Shown: positions 15,764-24,813 of the stretch, piece by piece
Layout: every line of letters begins with the position of its first letter
Numbering within the stretch: position 1 is the stretch's first letter
Assembly: GCF_001865065.1 (NCBI RefSeq)
Contig: NZ_MJGN01000016.1
Location: 114,429 to 178,428 of the forward strand
Source of the DNA: Curtobacterium sp. MCBA15_008
GTDB taxonomy: Bacteria; Actinomycetota; Actinomycetes; Actinomycetales; Microbacteriaceae
Length of the DNA: 64,000 nucleotides
Direction: 5' to 3'
Made by a program: the position numbers and the translations under genes
The notes under the pieces: model-generated
What the model saw: only the letters and a program-made list of their open reading frames with translations
Told to the model about the DNA's origin: nothing
Database searches by the model: none

Positions 15764-16867
15764 ATGGCAGCCACCCCGCTCATCGACGACGCGACGATCG
15801 CCGACCTCCGCGCCCGTCTCCGTGCCACCCGGTGGCCCGACGCCCCGTCCGGACTCGGGTGGTCGCTCGGCGTGGACGTCGACGAGCTCCGGCCCCTCGT
15901 CGAGTACTGGGCGGACGGCTTCGACTTCGACGCGCACCGGGCCGAACTCGCGGCACTCCCCTCGCGCCGGGTGGTCGTCGACGGCATCAGCGTCCACGTG
16001 CTGCACGCCCACGCGGGTGGTCCGGACGCGCTGCCGCTCCTGCTCGCCCACGGCTGGCCGGACTCCGGGTGGCGCTACCGGAAGGTGCTGCCGATGCTCG
16101 TCGACGCCGGGTTCGACGTCATCGTGCCGGACATGCCCGGGTACGGGTTCTCCGAGGCGCCGCCGCAGCCGATCGACGCACGCCGGGTCGCCGGGATGTG
16201 GGCGACGCTGATGACCGAGCTCGGGTACGACCGGTTCGCGGTGTCCGGCGGCGACATCGGCACGCACGTCGTCCGCTACCTCGCGCTCGACCACCCCGAC
16301 CGGGTCGTGGCCGTGCACCGGATCGACGGCGGACTCGCGTGGCCGGGGCTCGACGCGTCCACACTGTCCGAGGCCGAGCGGGCCTTCGTCGCCGAGACCG
16401 ACCGGTGGCGGACGGACGAGGGTGCCTACGCGATGCTGCACCGCACGAAGCCGCAGACGGTGGCGGTCGCGCTGAACGACTCCCCGGCGGGGCTGGCGGC
16501 GTGGATCGTCGAGAAGCTCCGGTCGTGGAGCGACTGCGACGGCGACCTCTGGTCCGTGTACACGCGAGACGAGGTACTGGCGCTCCTCACCGAGTACTGG
16601 GCGACCGAGACGATCGGGTCGTCGGTGCGGATGTACCACGCGAACGCGGCGGTCCCCGCCGAGCAGATGGCACGTCGGGTCGAGGTGCCATCCGGGTTCT
16701 CGATCTTCCCGGGAGACCTCGTGCGGGCGCCGAAGGAGTGGCTCGAGCGCACGACCAACCTGGTGTACCACCACGAGCTCGAGCGCGGTGGGCACTTCGC
16801 AGCGTTCGAGCAGCCGGAGGTCTTCGTCGACGAGCTCCGCACCTTCCTGGAGCCGTTCCGCCGGTAG
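15764..16867 (+). CDS. epoxide hydrolase (EHN-type alpha/beta hydrolase)
   Basis: A 367-residue alpha/beta hydrolase with an N-terminal epoxide-hydrolase lid domain (about 1-105: IADLRARLRATRWPD, WSLGVDVDELRPLVEYW). The oxyanion motif is HGWPDSGWRYRK, the nucleophile Asp is in SGGDIGTHVVR, lid tyrosine candidates are in LTEYWATETIGSSVRMY, and the catalytic His is in RGGHFAAFEQPE. It would hydrolyse epoxides to diols through an aspartyl ester; the substrate is unknown. It lacks a signal peptide, so it is cytosolic. It ends 13 bp before the tRNA-Arg gene. Confidence 0.88.
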   Translation: MAATPLIDDATIADLRARLRATRWPDAPSGLGWSLGVDVDELRPLVEYWADGFDFDAHRAELAALPSRRVVVDGISVHVLHAHAGGPDALPLLLAHGWPDSGWRYRKVLPMLVDAGFDVIVPDMPGYGFSEAPPQPIDARRVAGMWATLMTELGYDRFAVSGGDIGTHVVRYLALDHPDRVVAVHRIDGGLAWPGLDASTLSEAERAFVAETDRWRTDEGAYAMLHRTKPQTVAVALNDSPAGLAAWIVEKLRSWSDCDGDLWSVYTRDEVLALLTEYWATETIGSSVRMYHANAAVPAEQMARRVEVPSGFSIFPGDLVRAPKEWLERTTNLVYHHELERGGHFAAFEQPEVFVDELRTFLEPFRR

Positions 16868-16880
16868 AGTGGTCGGGCCA

Positions 16881-16955
16881 GCCTCTGTAGCTCAATGGAA
16901 GAGCAGTTCCGTCCTAAGGAAACGGTTGGGGGTTCGAGTCCCTCCAGGGGCACCA
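16881..16955 (+). tRNA. tRNA-Arg, anticodon CCU
   Basis: The full cloverleaf can be drawn: acceptor GCCTCTG/CAGGGGC, D-arm GCTC-AATGGAA-GAGC, anticodon loop GTCCTAA with anticodon CCT, 5-nt variable loop, T-arm GGGGG-TTCGAGT-CCCTC, discriminator A and encoded CCA. The last pair of the anticodon stem is a G-A mismatch and position 32 is G, both unusual. It reads AGG, a rare codon in this genome style. Such tRNA-Arg genes are frequent integration sites, and a 3'-end-like remnant follows directly. Confidence 0.92.
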
Positions 16956-17000
16956 GCAGATCGACGAGGTTCGAGTCCTGCAGCGCCCTCCGGCGGCACC
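16956..17000 (+). other. tRNA 3'-end-like remnant after tRNA-Arg
   Basis: GAGGTTCGAGTCCTGCAG followed 20 nt later by GGCGGCACCA looks like a decayed T-arm and acceptor end. It starts right after the true tRNA. It fits the scar of an integration event at the tRNA, but no recombinase gene and no second att copy were found. Confidence 0.4.
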
Positions 17001-17528
17001 ATCAGCTGCGGCGGTTGATCAACGTGACCGCGTTCTGGGCGGCCGTCTCATGATCGATCGACGACTGTCCTGCTGACGGCTCAGTGCGGCCCAGTCTCAT
17101 CGCGCCTCTTAGGCAAACCGAGCTACTGGTCGCATCTGGATCTCTGCCGCGAATCGGACGACTCGCAGGCGGGATGTGGGAGGCGCGAGCAGTGCCCACA
17201 ACCGGTAGTAGCGCTTGCGGCAGCCACCTGGATCGCGGCCTTGAGGCGTGGCGGCCGGCGCGGCCGCAGTCGAAGCGGCCAGGGCGATGCGTGCAGCGGG
17301 GAGAACGTCGCACATCGATGTCATGAAGACTCGCGGTCCGTGGTCGCAGGGCACGCGGGTACCGGCCACCAGGAGTGCTCACGACAGTTTGCCGAACTGC
17401 GCATTGAGGCTTCGTGCGTCGACGCCGCCCGATACCCCGACCAGCGAGTCTGGGCGATTTTGACAGGTCGCGCCTGCACTGTCATGCTCCCGACATACGG
17501 CATGTAGCAGTTGGAATATGGGGTTGAA
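17001..17528. other. gene-free, atypical-composition stretch of the putative island
   Basis: More A/T than its surroundings, with irregular short open frames on both strands, none with a ribosome-binding site or recognisable sequence. It probably holds decayed remains of an inserted element plus the promoter of the next gene. Confidence 0.5.
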
Positions 17529-18089
17529 ATGTGCAAAAGGTTCTCGATTCACGGGCGTAGTGTTGCGGCCATCGCCGGAGGGATCGCCGTCATCGCAGCT
17601 GCTGTCGCTGGGGTTACTCCCGCTCATGCAGTCGAAGAATCTGCGGGGGCATCGGTCGGCGCGGCGCAGGGACGCGCTGCGTGGGCGTACTACAACAAGA
17701 TCATCAGTAAGTCTTCCGTCGGCAGCTATGTCGGAACTCAGAAGCTCGCTTCGTGCGGCTCCCGGAACACTGCGATGGATTGCTCGCTCAACCAGGGGTC
17801 AACGGCTACCCGGTCGATCGGGCTCGGCTTCGGGGCAACGCGCGGTTGGGCAGCCGGCCAGCTCAACATCAGCTCGTCGTCGACACAGAACGTCTCGGTG
17901 ACGTGCAGCAAGCGGAAGGTGCCAAAGGGCAAGCAGCTCGTGGCGTATCCCGTTGGTGTTCGGTACAAGTACAAGATCCAGAAGCACATGACCGGAGGCG
18001 GAAAGGACTACGTGACGGGCACTACGGGGTGGCTCTACGCTTTCAATCCTGGCAACGCCCGCGTGGCTTGCGACATCAAGAGCTTCTAG
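17529..18089 (+). CDS. secreted protein of unknown function (island gene)
   Basis: A 186-residue exported protein. The signal peptide is KRFSIHGRSVAAIAGGIAVI... with an AHA cleavage site near residue 35. The mature part (about 150 residues) is Ser/Thr/Gly/Lys-rich, with cysteine pairs in LASCGSRNTAMDCS, VTCSKRK and ARVACDIKSF that could form disulfides; no family is recognised. ATG at 17529 is chosen over a TTG at 17511 because it gives a normal signal peptide. Codon usage is less GC-biased than in neighbouring genes. It is followed by a lipoprotein gene 15 bp away, probably in one operon. Confidence 0.75.
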   Translation: MCKRFSIHGRSVAAIAGGIAVIAAAVAGVTPAHAVEESAGASVGAAQGRAAWAYYNKIISKSSVGSYVGTQKLASCGSRNTAMDCSLNQGSTATRSIGLGFGATRGWAAGQLNISSSSTQNVSVTCSKRKVPKGKQLVAYPVGVRYKYKIQKHMTGGGKDYVTGTTGWLYAFNPGNARVACDIKSF

Positions 18090-18104
18090 CCCCTCCGGAG
18101 ACCA

Positions 18105-20040
<1,936 letters not shown>

Positions 20041-20052
20041 CACCTGCACGTA

Positions 20053-20089
20053 CGAAGGGGGTCTCCGCGTCGGGCGGAGGCCCCCTTCG
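20053..20089 (+). terminator. argG terminator
   Basis: CGAAGGGGGTCTCCGC and GCGGAGGCCCCCTTCG pair (one mismatch) around a 5-nt loop, 13 bp after the argG stop. Confidence 0.85.
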
Positions 20090-20144
20090 TCGTGCTGCGC
20101 CGGCGTCGATGTCCTCGCTGGCAGGCCGGAGCCGCGCTGGCTGT

Positions 20145-20275
20145 CGATGCGTGTGCATCGTGCGACGTCCCACTTGTCGATCGACGCGCGGGATGTCGCA
20201 TCATGCGCGTGCACTTGGTGCGTGTGCATCGTGCGACGAGACGCGCGTCGATCGACTCGCACCTTGTCGCAAACG
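20145..20275. repeat. GCGTGTGCATCGTGCGACG direct/inverted repeat block
   Basis: The 19-mer GCGTGTGCATCGTGCGACG occurs at 20149-20167 and 20220-20238, with a diverged inverted copy (20191-20214) between. GTCGATCGA also occurs twice. It lies between the convergent argG and AI-2E transporter genes and holds no gene. A partial copy (GATGCGTGTGCA) is at 63151-63162. Confidence 0.6.
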
Positions 20276-20320
20276 TGGTGCCGACCGCGACCGGCCGCCC
20301 CGCCGAGCGCGACCGCCCGC

Positions 20321-20370
20321 CGCCGACCGCGACCGACCGCGACCGACCGCGACCGACCGCGACCGCCCGC
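20321..20370. repeat. 10-bp tandem repeat GACCGACCGC
   Basis: Three exact units at 20331-20360 flanked by one variant unit on each side. A degenerate TGGAGGCGCGG-type palindrome (GGACGGGAGGCGCGG with a partial right arm) follows at about 20379-20424. Confidence 0.6.
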
Positions 20371-20436
20371 CCGCAGACGGACGGGAGGCGCGGCGCCACC
20401 GGCACCGCGCCCCGTCGAGCGTCCGGACGTCCCGCG

Positions 20437-21579
20437 TCAGCGCGCTTCGGCGGTCTCCACGCGCTTCTGCCGCCACGCACGAGCGGGTGTGTCCGGCCCG
20501 TCCCACACCTGGATCGCACCCCAGGCGGCGGCGAGCAGCGGCACCGAGATGATCGCCCCGGTGATGCCGGCGAGCACGGTGCCGGCGGTCAGGCCGATCA
20601 GGATCACGAGCCCGTGCAGCTTGAGTGTCTTGCCCATCAGGACCGGCTGGAGCAGGTTGCCCTCGAGCTGGTTCACGAGCACGACGATGCCGACCACGAT
20701 CAGCGCCTGCACGGGGCCGAGCGCGACGAGGGCGACGAGCGCCGCCAGGATGCCGGCCGCGGTCGCACCGACGATCGGGATGAACGCCGTGATGAACACG
20801 ACGACGGCCAGGGGCAGCGCGAGCGGGACGCCGACGATGGCGATGCCCACGCCGATGCCGATGGCGTCGACGGCTGCGACCGTCGCGGTGCCTCGGACGT
20901 AGCCGCCGAGGGTCTGCACGACGCGGTCACCGACACGGCGGGCCCGCAGGTAGCGCTCGCCCGTGAAGGGGCGGAGCAGGAACTCCCAGATGCGCGGGCC
21001 GTCCTTCAGGAAGAAGAACAGGACGACGATCATCAGCACGAGGCCGGTGAGGAAGTTCGCCGTGGCCGAAGCCCCCGCGAGGGCTCCCGAGCCGAACTGC
21101 GAGCTGGTGACGAAGTCCTGGATGCCCTTGACGGCTTCGTCGATCTGCGACTGGTCGATCGAGAAGGGGAGCGTCGACGCGAAGTCCTGCAGCTGGTCGA
21201 AGCCGTGCAGCGCCGACTTCTGCAGCTGGGGCCACTGCGAGACCACGGCGACGACGATGAGCCACCCGACCAGGCCGAGCACGACGAGCACGCCGATGAG
21301 CACCGCGAGCGTCGCCAGCACCGAGGGGACACGGTGTCGACGGAGCCACGAGACGACGGGGTGCATGGCCGACGCGATGATGAGCGCGAGGAGCACCGGG
21401 ATCGTCACGACGCTGAGGGTCGCCGCCGCGTAGACGATGCCGATCGCGATGACGAGCACGATGATGAGCTGCAGGCACCGGGTGGCGATGCCGCCGAAGG
21501 AGTCCGACCACTTCTTCGACACCTCGGTCGGTGCGGCGGCGGCGGACGGTGTGCTGGGGGTGTTGCCGAACAGGGGCAT
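20437..21579 (-). CDS. AI-2E family (TqsA/YdiK-type) transporter
   Basis: A 380-residue membrane protein with about eight TM helices: a hydrophobic N-terminal pair (LIIVLVIAIGIVYAAATLS), a soluble loop near residues 120-190, then LVLMIVVLFFFLKDGPRIW and the family-typical VFITAFIPIVGATAAGILAA and NQLEGNLLQPVLMGK. Known members export the AI-2 signal or act as Na+/H+ antiporters; the substrate here is unknown. GAGGAGCC precedes the ATG at 21579. It converges with argG across a repeat-rich gap. Confidence 0.88.
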   Translation of the reverse strand: MPLFGNTPSTPSAAAAPTEVSKKWSDSFGGIATRCLQLIIVLVIAIGIVYAAATLSVVTIPVLLALIIASAMHPVVSWLRRHRVPSVLATLAVLIGVLVVLGLVGWLIVVAVVSQWPQLQKSALHGFDQLQDFASTLPFSIDQSQIDEAVKGIQDFVTSSQFGSGALAGASATANFLTGLVLMIVVLFFFLKDGPRIWEFLLRPFTGERYLRARRVGDRVVQTLGGYVRGTATVAAVDAIGIGVGIAIVGVPLALPLAVVVFITAFIPIVGATAAGILAALVALVALGPVQALIVVGIVVLVNQLEGNLLQPVLMGKTLKLHGLVILIGLTAGTVLAGITGAIISVPLLAAAWGAIQVWDGPDTPARAWRQKRVETAEAR

Positions 21580-22020
21580 CTGGCTCCTCGGGGTGCGGGT
21601 GTGCCCGCCCACCGTACCGGGGACGTCGCCCGCAGGGCCGGGCCGGTCGAAAGCCGCAGCGGCGGTGCCATCGAGCTCCGGCCCGAGCTGCAGGGAAGTG
21701 CTCGAGGGCCGGAGCGTCGATGCTCGTCGCGGGTCCCGGCGTGGGGAGCGCCGGTCGGGTGTGACTCGCTGACGACCATCACTCTAGGCGGTCCGCAGAA
21801 GTGTGGACAGACAGATCGGTCTCCCCAGTTCGGGGGTCGACCCTCGATGCGGTTTGCGGAGACTTCTCGTCCGGAGTCGGCGACGCCGTTACGGTGAGGG
21901 GACCAGGCCGAATCTCAGGTCTCGTGGTCTTGATGCTCCTCGCGGCCTGCGAGGTCTGGCGCAGCGAGACGGTCTGGTCGAATCCGGAGTGCGCATCACT
22001 CCGACGAAGGGCTGGTCGCC
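21580..22020. other. long intergenic region
   Basis: No credible protein gene. Small hairpins CCCC-AGTT-CGGGG (near 21826-21838) and GGAGTG-CGCAT-CACTCC (near 21982) are visible. It contains the promoter of the leftward AI-2E-type transporter and possibly an unrecognised small RNA. Confidence 0.4.
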
Positions 22021-22131
22021 GTGACCGCCACCACCGTTCCGAGCTCGTCCGCTACAGATCTCTTCGCCAGTTCCACCCGCTCCCCGGTCGCACCCGTCGC
22101 CGGCTCGCTGCTGGAACTCGTCCTCTCGTAG
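22021..22131 (+). CDS. possible 36-residue small ORF
   Basis: GTG at 22021 starts a Ser/Thr/Ala-rich reading frame (TATTVPSSSATDLFASSTRS...) ending at TAG. GAAGGG lies 14 nt upstream, which is too far for a good ribosome-binding site. It has no recognisable homologue, so the support is weak. Confidence 0.2.
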   Translation: MTATTVPSSSATDLFASSTRSPVAPVAGSLLELVLS

Positions 22132-22172
22132 GACCACCCAACCCGTCGCGCACCAGCGCACCCACCGACGGC

Positions 22173-22208
22173 CTGGAGGCGCGGTGCCAGCCGGCACCGC
22201 GCCTCCAG
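22173..22208. terminator. palindrome after the MATE gene (TGGAGGCGCG family)
   Basis: CTGGAGGCGCGGTGCC and its exact complement, 4-nt loop. It lies 26 bp past the MATE stop codon. Confidence 0.75.
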
Positions 22209-22233
22209 TCTGTCCGGGCGCAGGTCCAGTGCG

Positions 22234-23697
22234 TCAGGCGGCCGCCGCTTCCAGCGACGCGTCCGCCCGCTCGGGCGAGCCCGCAGCGAGACCGCGAGCG
22301 ATCCGACCTCGGGACGCGAGCCACAGGACCAGGGCCGCCGCGAAGACGAGCACCTCGGTGACCGTCAGCGCCCAGATGATCCCGACGAGCCCGAACCAGA
22401 CGTTGCCGACGATGACGATCGGGACGAAGAGCACGCCCTGCGCCATCGAGAGCACCATCGCGGGCAGCACCATGCCGGTCGCCTGGAAGAGCGAGGTGAG
22501 CAGTCCGGTGAACCCGTTGACGATGGTCGCGACGAGCTGCGCGGTGAGGATCGTCAGACCGACGGCGAGCACCGAGTGGTCGCCGGAGAAGACCGTGAAG
22601 ACCTGCTCGCGGAAGACGAACACCGTGCCCGAGAACACCAGGACGATCGTGCCGACGGTGAACGCCGCCCCGCGGAGGGCCGCTCGCAGTCGTGCGGCGT
22701 CGCCCTTGCCGAACGCGTAGGCGAGGAGGGGCAGCACGCCGATGGTGACGCCCATCACGAGGAACTCCGGTACCTGGGCGATCCGGACGGCGACGCCCAT
22801 CGCTGCCAGCGGGTCGTCCCCGTAGGCGGCCGCGAGGTTGTTGAGCACGAGGGTCGTGACGATGAGGAACGCGGACTGCAGCAGCTCGCTCGAGCCGATG
22901 CCGAACACGCCCGCCAGCACGTCGCGGCGCAGCGTGAACCACTTCGGCGCGAAGCTCACGTTCTCGCTGTGCCGCTGCAGCCACACGATCCAGTACCCGA
23001 TCGCGACGAGGTTGCCGAGCCCGATGGCGAGGGCCGCGCCGGCGACGCCCCAGTGCAGGACGAGGATGAACAGCACGTCGAACACCAGGTTGCCGATGGT
23101 CGACAGGACGAGGCCGACCATCGCCTGCCGTGCGGCGCCCTCGGAGCGGACGATCTGCTCGAGGGCGAACGAGGCGGCCAGCACCGGCACGAACGCGAGC
23201 ATCACGGCGACGTAGGCGCTCGTGGCCGGCACCGCGGCGGCATCGGCTCCGAGCACGGCGACGAGCGGCTGCAGGAAGACCAGGCCGATCACGGCGAGGA
23301 CGGCACCGGTGACGACCGCGCCCCAGAGCGCGAACGAGGCGACGCGCTTGATGTCCTGCGCCTTCGCCGGGTCGTGCTCGGAGGCACCGAGCATCCGGGA
23401 CATGAGCGCGCTGCCACCGACGCCGAACACACCGCCGACCGCCATGATGAGGCCGAGGAGCGGGGTGCCGAACGTGATGGCGGCGAGCAGCGAGGTGTCG
23501 TGCTGCGCGCCGATGAACCCGGCGTTGATGACGTTGTAGACGGCGCTGACGACCATCGCGGCGGCCATCGGCACGCAGAGGTGCAGGAGGGCACTGCCGA
23601 TGGGGGCGGCGGAGAGGTACCAGCGGTTCTTCGCCGCGGCGGTGCCGGGCGTGGGTCCGGGCGTCGGCTCGGTGGTGGACGGTGACGTGGTGCTCAT
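22234..23697 (-). CDS. MATE family multidrug exporter
   Basis: A 487-residue, 12-TM exporter of the MepA/DinF-like MATE branch, expected to expel cationic drugs against Na+ or H+. Seen: AAMVVSAVYNVINAGFIG in TM1, GGSALMSRMLGA in the TM2-3 loop, a pseudo-repeat in the second half (GIGSSELLQSAFLIVTTLVL, TIGVLPLLAYAFGKGDAARL), and a cytoplasmic acidic tail. AAGGAGG precedes the ATG at 23697. A MarR-family gene lies 212 bp upstream on the same strand and is the likely regulator of both. Confidence 0.9.
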   Translation of the reverse strand: MSTTSPSTTEPTPGPTPGTAAAKNRWYLSAAPIGSALLHLCVPMAAAMVVSAVYNVINAGFIGAQHDTSLLAAITFGTPLLGLIMAVGGVFGVGGSALMSRMLGASEHDPAKAQDIKRVASFALWGAVVTGAVLAVIGLVFLQPLVAVLGADAAAVPATSAYVAVMLAFVPVLAASFALEQIVRSEGAARQAMVGLVLSTIGNLVFDVLFILVLHWGVAGAALAIGLGNLVAIGYWIVWLQRHSENVSFAPKWFTLRRDVLAGVFGIGSSELLQSAFLIVTTLVLNNLAAAYGDDPLAAMGVAVRIAQVPEFLVMGVTIGVLPLLAYAFGKGDAARLRAALRGAAFTVGTIVLVFSGTVFVFREQVFTVFSGDHSVLAVGLTILTAQLVATIVNGFTGLLTSLFQATGMVLPAMVLSMAQGVLFVPIVIVGNVWFGLVGIIWALTVTEVLVFAAALVLWLASRGRIARGLAAGSPERADASLEAAAA

Positions 23698-23909
23698 GAC
23701 TGCCTCCTTCAGGGCAGGGCTCCGCCCGCCCTTCCGGGCACGACGGAGCGCGCGGGCCGCGGGCGCGGTCGCGTGGGATCGCGGTCCGCGGGTGCGGGCG
23801 CGACGGGGCGCCTCGGGAGCGGGCGCGACGGTGGGGCCTCCGGCGGTGGACCGGGAGGCGCGGGGTGCGCCGAGCGGGTCGGCGCGGGCGGGGGTGCCGG
23901 GGTCGGGTG
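23698..23909. other. GC-rich spacer between marR and the MATE gene
   Basis: No gene is seen. The stretch is almost pure G/C with short direct repeats of GGGCGCG type. It holds the ribosome-binding site of the MATE gene and perhaps a second promoter. Confidence 0.4.
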
Positions 23910-24389
23910 CTAGCGGGTCGGCTCCGGCAGGTCGGCCGTGACCTTCTGCAGGAGGGCCTGCAGCGTGGTCCGTTCGTCCTCGCTCAGCGGCGCGAGCAGG
24001 ACGTCGTCGAGGGCGACCATGGCGTCCTCGAACCCGGCGATGAGGGCGATGCCCTCGTCGGTGGCGTACACGCGCTTCGTCCGGGCGTTCCCGGCGTCGG
24101 CGCGGCGTTCGACGAGCCCGCGGCGCTCGAGCCCCTGCAGGAGGCTCGAGACGCTGGCCGCACTCGTCCGGGTGATGTCGGCGATGTCCCGCTGGATCGC
24201 CCCGGGCGTGCGCTGCAGGTACCCGAGCACGAAGGACTGCTCCTGGGTGAGGTCGCGTTCCCGCACCCACTCCTCGGCGGCCTTCCGCTGCGCCCACCCG
24301 ATCCAGCGCATCTGCTGGAGGGGGGAGTCCATCCGGGGCGCCTGCTGCGGCTGGGGCTGCTGCGACGTCCGGGAGTCCTGCTTCGTCAT
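23910..24389 (-). CDS. MarR-family transcriptional regulator
   Basis: A 159-residue dimeric winged-helix regulator. A Gln/Pro-rich N-terminus (QDSRTSQQPQPQQAPR) leads into RWIGWAQRKAAEEWVRERDL; the recognition helix region is DIADITRTSAASVSSLLQGL and the wing RRADAGNARTKRVYATDEG. It probably represses its own promoter and the MATE exporter and responds to a ligand of the pump. The start at 24389 is set by a near-consensus promoter whose -10 ends 7 nt before this ATG. Longer in-frame starts would lie inside the promoter. Confidence 0.88.
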   Translation of the reverse strand: MTKQDSRTSQQPQPQQAPRMDSPLQQMRWIGWAQRKAAEEWVRERDLTQEQSFVLGYLQRTPGAIQRDIADITRTSAASVSSLLQGLERRGLVERRADAGNARTKRVYATDEGIALIAGFEDAMVALDDVLLAPLSEDERTTLQALLQKVTADLPEPTR

Positions 24390-24396
24390 GCTCAGA

Positions 24397-24440
24397 ACAC
24401 TAACCGTTCGATGTCTAACTGTCAACGATCGAACTGTTGA
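24397..24440 (-). promoter_or_regulatory. marR promoter with overlapping operator
   Basis: On the minus strand, -35 TTGACA (24425-24420), a 17-bp spacer, and -10 TAGTGT (24402-24397), then 7 nt to the ATG. GTTCGAT (24406-24412) and ATCGAAC (24428-24434) form an inverted repeat flanking the -35, and TCAAC-N9-GTTGA (24422-24440) overlaps it. This suits autorepression by MarR. The message would be leaderless. Confidence 0.65.
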
Positions 24441-24813
24441 GGATGTCCAGCACGCGGCCCTCCCGAACGGGGGTATCGCCAGCACCCCCGACACCCCTTG
24501 TAGATTGCACAGGAACGCGGTCTCACCAGCCGCTCATCCTCAGCTCGACCACGTCGCCGGGCTCACCCGAGGGGATCAGGAATGGCACGAGGACGAACCA
24601 TGCGCGCACCTTCGATGCGCCCGTTCGTGGGAGCCACGGCCTGCCGACCCCTCCTCCCCGGAGGTGGTCACGCCGGATAGCCGCGCCCGCGCACAGCTCG
24701 ACGCGCACACGTGACTCCGGGGCCGCCTCACCAGCGACCTCGTCGGATCCCACGGCCAACCACCGCGGGATGGATCAGCGGCGGAGGACTCCTCCGCCGG
24801 AGGAAGAGGCACC
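24441..24813 (+). promoter_or_regulatory. long 5' region of the surface-protein gene
   Basis: A TAGATT near 24500 could be a -10, implying an untranslated leader of about 300 nt with no ORF. It ends with hairpin GGCGGAG-GACTC-CTCCGCC (24780-24798), whose 3' arm abuts the ribosome-binding GGAGGA (24799-24804). Leader-based control of translation is plausible; no known riboswitch class is recognised. Confidence 0.4.

Noticed and set aside
17002-17382. Minus-strand open frame in the island as a recombinase remnant
   Set aside because: No integrase motif, no ribosome-binding site, and no similarity I could recognise; composition alone is not enough.
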